From Burkholderiales bacterium (GTDB lineage: Bacteria > Pseudomonadota > Gammaproteobacteria > Burkholderiales > Casimicrobiaceae): DNA of 8,362 nt. Location: positions 1 through 8,362 of the forward strand of contig JAISPI010000067.1 of the NCBI GenBank assembly GCA_031275075.1, in the 5' to 3' direction. The first letter of the stretch is position 1; every line of letters begins with the position of its first letter. The position numbers and the translations under genes were made by a program. Positions 6,425 to 8,362 of the stretch are shown here, piece after piece. The notes beneath the pieces were generated by a model, which saw only the letters and a program-made list of their open reading frames with translations, did not search any database and was not told the DNA's origin.

Positions 6425-6470
6425 CGCCCTCAGCCCGCTTGCTCCGTCTTTGGCGCAAGAACGCTTCTAA

Positions 6471-6547
6471 TGGCGCGCCCGACAGGAGTCGAACCTGTGA
6501 CCTTTGGCTTCGGAAACCAACACTCTATCCAACTGAGCTACGGGCGC
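6471..6547 (-). tRNA. tRNA-Arg, anticodon CCG
   Basis: A 77-nt tRNA folds fully by eye on the minus strand. It has a 7-bp acceptor stem GCGCCCG/CGGGCGC, a D stem GCTC/GAGT, an anticodon stem TTGGT/GCCAA with loop TTCCGAA, a 5-nt variable loop, a T stem ACAGG/CCTGT with loop TTCGACT, discriminator G and an encoded CCA (6473-6471). Anticodon CCG reads the arginine codon CGG. It lies between the convergent fdxA and the divergent apaH. I see no clear terminator with a T-run in the 46 bp between it and fdxA. Confidence 0.97.
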
Positions 6548-6585
6548 GGAATACCGGAATCCCGCAAGGATACGCGAAGGTGGCG

Positions 6586-6614
6586 ATTGTAGCCAGATTG
6601 GAGCGATGCGTCCA
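6586..6614 (-). promoter_or_regulatory. Candidate promoter of tRNA-Arg
   Basis: The minus strand has TGGACG (6614-6609), a 17-bp spacer and TACAAT (6591-6586). The -10 matches at five of six positions and the -35 at four of six. The bases after the -10 (CGCCACC) are GC-rich, as in the discriminators of promoters shut down by ppGpp in the stringent response. The tRNA would carry a 5' leader of about 30 nt. Confidence 0.55.
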
Positions 6615-6736
6615 GCCCGTTTGGCGTTCCGGAACCCAAAAACGCCTTCTCAAGGGGTTGCCAAGGCTCATTTCTACGGCATAGCCTTCCCTTTTCCGGG
6701 TTCACCTTCCCGCCTTTTCTCCGTATTTTTTGCGCT

Positions 6737-6766
6737 CGCTTCGCCGCTGGAGAAGCGCGGCTTTTT
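6737..6766 (+). terminator. Attenuator-like overlapping hairpins upstream of apaH
   Basis: GCCGC (6743-6747) and GCGGC (6757-6761) form a GC stem followed at once by TTTTT, as in an intrinsic terminator. An alternative 6-bp stem, CGCTTC (6737-6742) with GAAGCG (6752-6757), shares base 6757 and interleaves with the first, so the two cannot form together. It lies about 45 bp before the apaH start. The 261-bp gap from 6548 to 6808 otherwise holds the tRNA promoter, a 6-bp stem AAGGCT/AGCCTT (6663-6668 with 6683-6688) and a pyrimidine-rich tract (about 6685-6730), with no gene that I can support. Confidence 0.35.
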
Positions 6767-6808
6767 ACGGTATCGTCAAACCTTCTTAGCAACGTTCGCT
6801 GTTGAATC

Positions 6809-7636
6809 ATGTCGTCGTACGTCGTCGGAGATATTCAGGGCTGCCACAATGAATTGTGCCGCCTTCTTGAGCTGATCGGTTTTTCCCCGAAACACGACCG
6901 TTTGTGGTGTGTCGGCGATCTCGTCAACCGCGGCCCCGCTTCGGCAAACGTTTTACGCGAACTGATCGCGCTCGGCGATTCGGTGCAGTCGGTGCTTGGC
7001 AATCACGATTTTCACCTGCTGGTTTCCGCCGCCGGTTTTCAGAAACTCGGTCGCCGCGACCACCTCGACGACGTGTTGCTTGCCAAAGACCGCGACGTGA
7101 TGCTGGAGTGGCTACGCCATCGGCCACTGGCGATTCGCTTCGACGATTATCTGGTTGTACACGCCGGCGTGATCCCCGCCTGGAGCGTTGACGATGTATT
7201 GCGGCACGCGCATGAAGTCGAAACCGTACTGCACAGCAACGACCGCAACACTGTTTTGCATTTTCTGAAACACCTCTACGGCAATACGCCGGAACGATGG
7301 GATGAGCGGCTGCGCAATCAGGATCGGCTGCGCGCCATCGTCAACATCTGCGCACGTCTGCGTTTTTGCGCCGAAGATGGGACCATGGATTTTTCAGAAA
7401 AAGGCTTCCGCGATCATCCACCGTCCGGCATGCGCCCCTGGTTTGCGTTCGAGTCGCGCCGCACCTGCAACGTCACTGTGTTGTGCGGCCACTGGTCGAT
7501 GCTTGGTCTGTCACTGATGCCCAAGGTGCTGGCGCTCGATTCCGGCTGTCTGTGGGGCGGCATGCTAACCGCCGTCCGGCTGGAGGATCGTCAGGTATTC
7601 CAAGTGCCGAGCGAACAACCGCCGTTTCGGCAGTAG
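6809..7636 (+). CDS. apaH: Symmetrical bis(5'-nucleosyl)-tetraphosphatase
   Basis: Hydrolyses diadenosine tetraphosphate (Ap4A) to two ADP in the cytoplasm. This controls the level of a stress-related dinucleotide that also becomes a 5' cap on RNA. It is a 275-residue metallophosphoesterase, close to the 280 of E. coli ApaH. Metal-site motifs appear in order: GDIQGC at 7-12, GDLVNRGP at 36-43, GNHD at 64-67, VHAGVIP at 117-123 and GHW at 227-229, followed by LDSGCLWGG at 243-251. The first motif has Gln10 where E. coli ApaH and most PPP phosphatases have His, although aspartate 8 is kept. No clear ribosome-binding site precedes the ATG, but MSSYVVGD matches the family N-terminus. It converges on the PfkB kinase gene. 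An inverted repeat with a T-rich tail ends it. Confidence 0.96.
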   Translation: MSSYVVGDIQGCHNELCRLLELIGFSPKHDRLWCVGDLVNRGPASANVLRELIALGDSVQSVLGNHDFHLLVSAAGFQKLGRRDHLDDVLLAKDRDVMLEWLRHRPLAIRFDDYLVVHAGVIPAWSVDDVLRHAHEVETVLHSNDRNTVLHFLKHLYGNTPERWDERLRNQDRLRAIVNICARLRFCAEDGTMDFSEKGFRDHPPSGMRPWFAFESRRTCNVTVLCGHWSMLGLSLMPKVLALDSGCLWGGMLTAVRLEDRQVFQVPSEQPPFRQ

Positions 7637-7662
7637 CGATTACACAAAACAAAGAGGCTTTT

Positions 7663-7736
7663 TTAACCGCAAAGAACACAGAGATAACGTTTTTGCGCTC
7701 TTTGCGTTCTTTGCGGTTAATTTGTTTTTGATTTTT
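7663..7736 (+). terminator. Long imperfect hairpin with T-rich tail after apaH
   Basis: Arms 7663-7677 (TTAACCGCAAAGAAC) and 7706-7720 pair perfectly over 15 bp. The stem continues for six more pairs (7679-7684 with 7704-7699, including one G-U) after a single mismatch, leaving a 14-nt loop. The plus strand then reads TTTGTTTTTGATTTTT, so it should stop apaH transcripts. On the minus strand the hairpin is followed by A-rich sequence and would not act as a typical terminator for the facing kinase gene. Confidence 0.7.
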
Positions 7737-7760
7737 CCGCGGCTTGCGTTCTCTGCGGCT
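7663..7760. repeat. CGCAAAGA-type intergenic repeat with 9-bp units
   Basis: The right arm contains three tandem 9-mers, TTTGCGCTC, TTTGCGTTC and TTTGCGGTT (7692-7718). The left arm carries two related units in inverted orientation, and a degenerate further copy, CTTGCGTTCTCTGCGGCT, follows at 7743-7760. From memory, arrays of this CGCAAAGA type occur between genes in many unrelated bacteria, so this is probably a member of a dispersed repeat family rather than part of either gene. Confidence 0.65.
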
Positions 7761-7769
7761 GTTCCTAAC

Positions 7770-8362
7770 TCAAAACTTCAACGTTTCCCCAAACGCTTTC
7801 TGATACCGCTTTGCCACATCGTCGCGAGAGACCGGATGATTCTGTGGGCCGTGATGGGCGATCTTGATGGCGCCGAGAATCGCCGCCAGCCGGCCGGTCG
7901 TGCGCCAATCCCAGCCGCGCGCGATTCCGTAAAGCAGACCCGCGCGGTAAGCATCGCCGCAACCGGTGGGATCGACTTCAGCATCAGGCGTCGCTGCCGG
8001 AATCGATAATGAGCCTTCTTCGGTCATGATGCGTGAACCTTCCGCCCCCTGCGTAATGATCAACGCCCGCACACATTGCGCAATCTCTTCCTGCGAAAGC
8101 CCCACACGATCACTCAACAGCCGCGCTTCATAATCATTCAACGCCACCACATCGGCGAGCTTGATCATTTCGAGCAATTCTTCTCCGGAGAAAAGTGTCA
8201 TCGCCTGTCCGGGGTCAAACACGAACGGAATGTTCGCCGCGTGAAATTGTCGCGCGTGTTGCAGCATCCCTTCACGGCCATCGGGCGCCACATGCCCCAA
8301 TGCAATGTTTTTCGCGTCGCTCACATTGACGCGATGCGATTCCGCCATCGCGCCCGGATGAA
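7770..8362 (-). CDS. PfkB-family carbohydrate/adenosine kinase (partial, N-terminus outside window)
   Basis: The visible part is the C-terminal 197 residues of a ribokinase-fold kinase that transfers phosphate from ATP to a sugar or nucleoside. The frame stays open to the window edge (HPGAMAESH...), so the ATG at 8348 is internal. The PfkB signature DPTGCGDAYRAG lies about 130 residues into the visible part, with the anion-hole GCG and the catalytic aspartate. NDYEARLL and LIITQGAEGS are the usual upstream blocks, and GAIKIAHHGPQNH near the end is typical of the adenosine-kinase-like proteins of betaproteobacteria. FDPGQ (44-48 from the internal Met) is part of the substrate lobe. The substrate is not settled: adenosine, ribose or another sugar are all possible. 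It faces apaH tail to tail with a 133-bp gap holding a repeat. Confidence 0.9.
   Translation of the reverse strand, partial: HPGAMAESHRVNVSDAKNIALGHVAPDGREGMLQHARQFHAANIPFVFDPGQAMTLFSGEELLEMIKLADVVALNDYEARLLSDRVGLSQEEIAQCVRALIITQGAEGSRIMTEEGSLSIPAATPDAEVDPTGCGDAYRAGLLYGIARGWDWRTTGRLAAILGAIKIAHHGPQNHPVSRDDVAKRYQKAFGETLKF

Noticed and set aside
6425..6470. Stem CTTGC/GCAAG between fdxA and tRNA-Arg as a shared terminator
   Set aside because: Only 5 bp with a 12-nt loop and no T-run on either strand.
6439..6684. Plus-strand ORF with an SRTCDLWLRKPTLYPTELR-like stretch
   Set aside because: This is the familiar false translation of the antisense strand of a tRNA gene. It covers tRNA-Arg and the flanking non-coding sequence.
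6685..6730. Pyrimidine-rich tract before apaH as a functional element
   Set aside because: No repeat unit or mirror symmetry is visible, and it may be chance composition in a non-coding gap.
8346..8348. ATG at 8348 as the start of the PfkB kinase
   Set aside because: The frame is open to the window edge with conserved-looking HPGAM residues upstream, and 192 residues is far too short for the family. The gene is simply cut by the window.

Overview
The window looks like an ordinary chromosomal housekeeping region of a proteobacterium, most likely a betaproteobacterium. Three things point that way: the minus-strand order trxA-rho-rpmE, a 7Fe ferredoxin (FdxA) diverging from trxA, and an ApaH with GDIQG in place of the enterobacterial GDVHG. 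This placement is inference from gene order and protein sequence, because no rRNA is present. Base composition is moderately GC-rich throughout. I saw no gene that looks transferred, and no insertion sequence, CRISPR array, toxin or phage gene.

Layout, left to right. Positions 1-3558 hold a tightly overlapping minus-strand operon, read right to left: a multi-membrane-spanning ArnT/PMT-like glycosyltransferase, then the GTPase gene obgE, then proB (glutamate 5-kinase, cut by the window edge). The stops and starts overlap as GTGA (glycosyltransferase/obgE) and ATGA (obgE/proB), so translational coupling is likely. Positions 3559-3725 hold a pair of small hairpins, a TATAAT box in front of the operon, and a clear Rho-independent terminator that ends the upstream gene. 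Positions 3726-5915 hold rpmE (zinc-type L31), rho and trxA, all minus strand, each with its own leader region.

Positions 5916-6100 are the divergent trxA/fdxA promoter region, with a perfect 7-bp stem in the presumed trxA leader. fdxA (6101-6424, plus) converges on a tRNA-Arg(CCG) gene (6471-6547, minus). A 261-bp gap with terminator-like and alternative hairpins precedes apaH (6809-7636, plus). apaH converges on a PfkB-family sugar/nucleoside kinase (7770-8362, minus, cut by the window edge). Between these two lies a long imperfect inverted repeat built from 9-bp TTTGCGNNC-like units. It is followed by a T-rich stretch and probably serves as the apaH terminator.

The genes cover transcription termination (rho), thiol redox (trxA), electron transfer (fdxA), ribosome components and assembly (rpmE, obgE), proline synthesis (proB), dinucleoside tetraphosphate breakdown (apaH) and probable nucleoside or sugar phosphorylation (PfkB). 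I found no clear new system. The most interesting leads are the small ORF plus hairpin in the rho leader, the CGCAAAGA-type repeat used as a terminator, the glycosyltransferase fused into the obgE-proB operon, and the alternative hairpins upstream of apaH.
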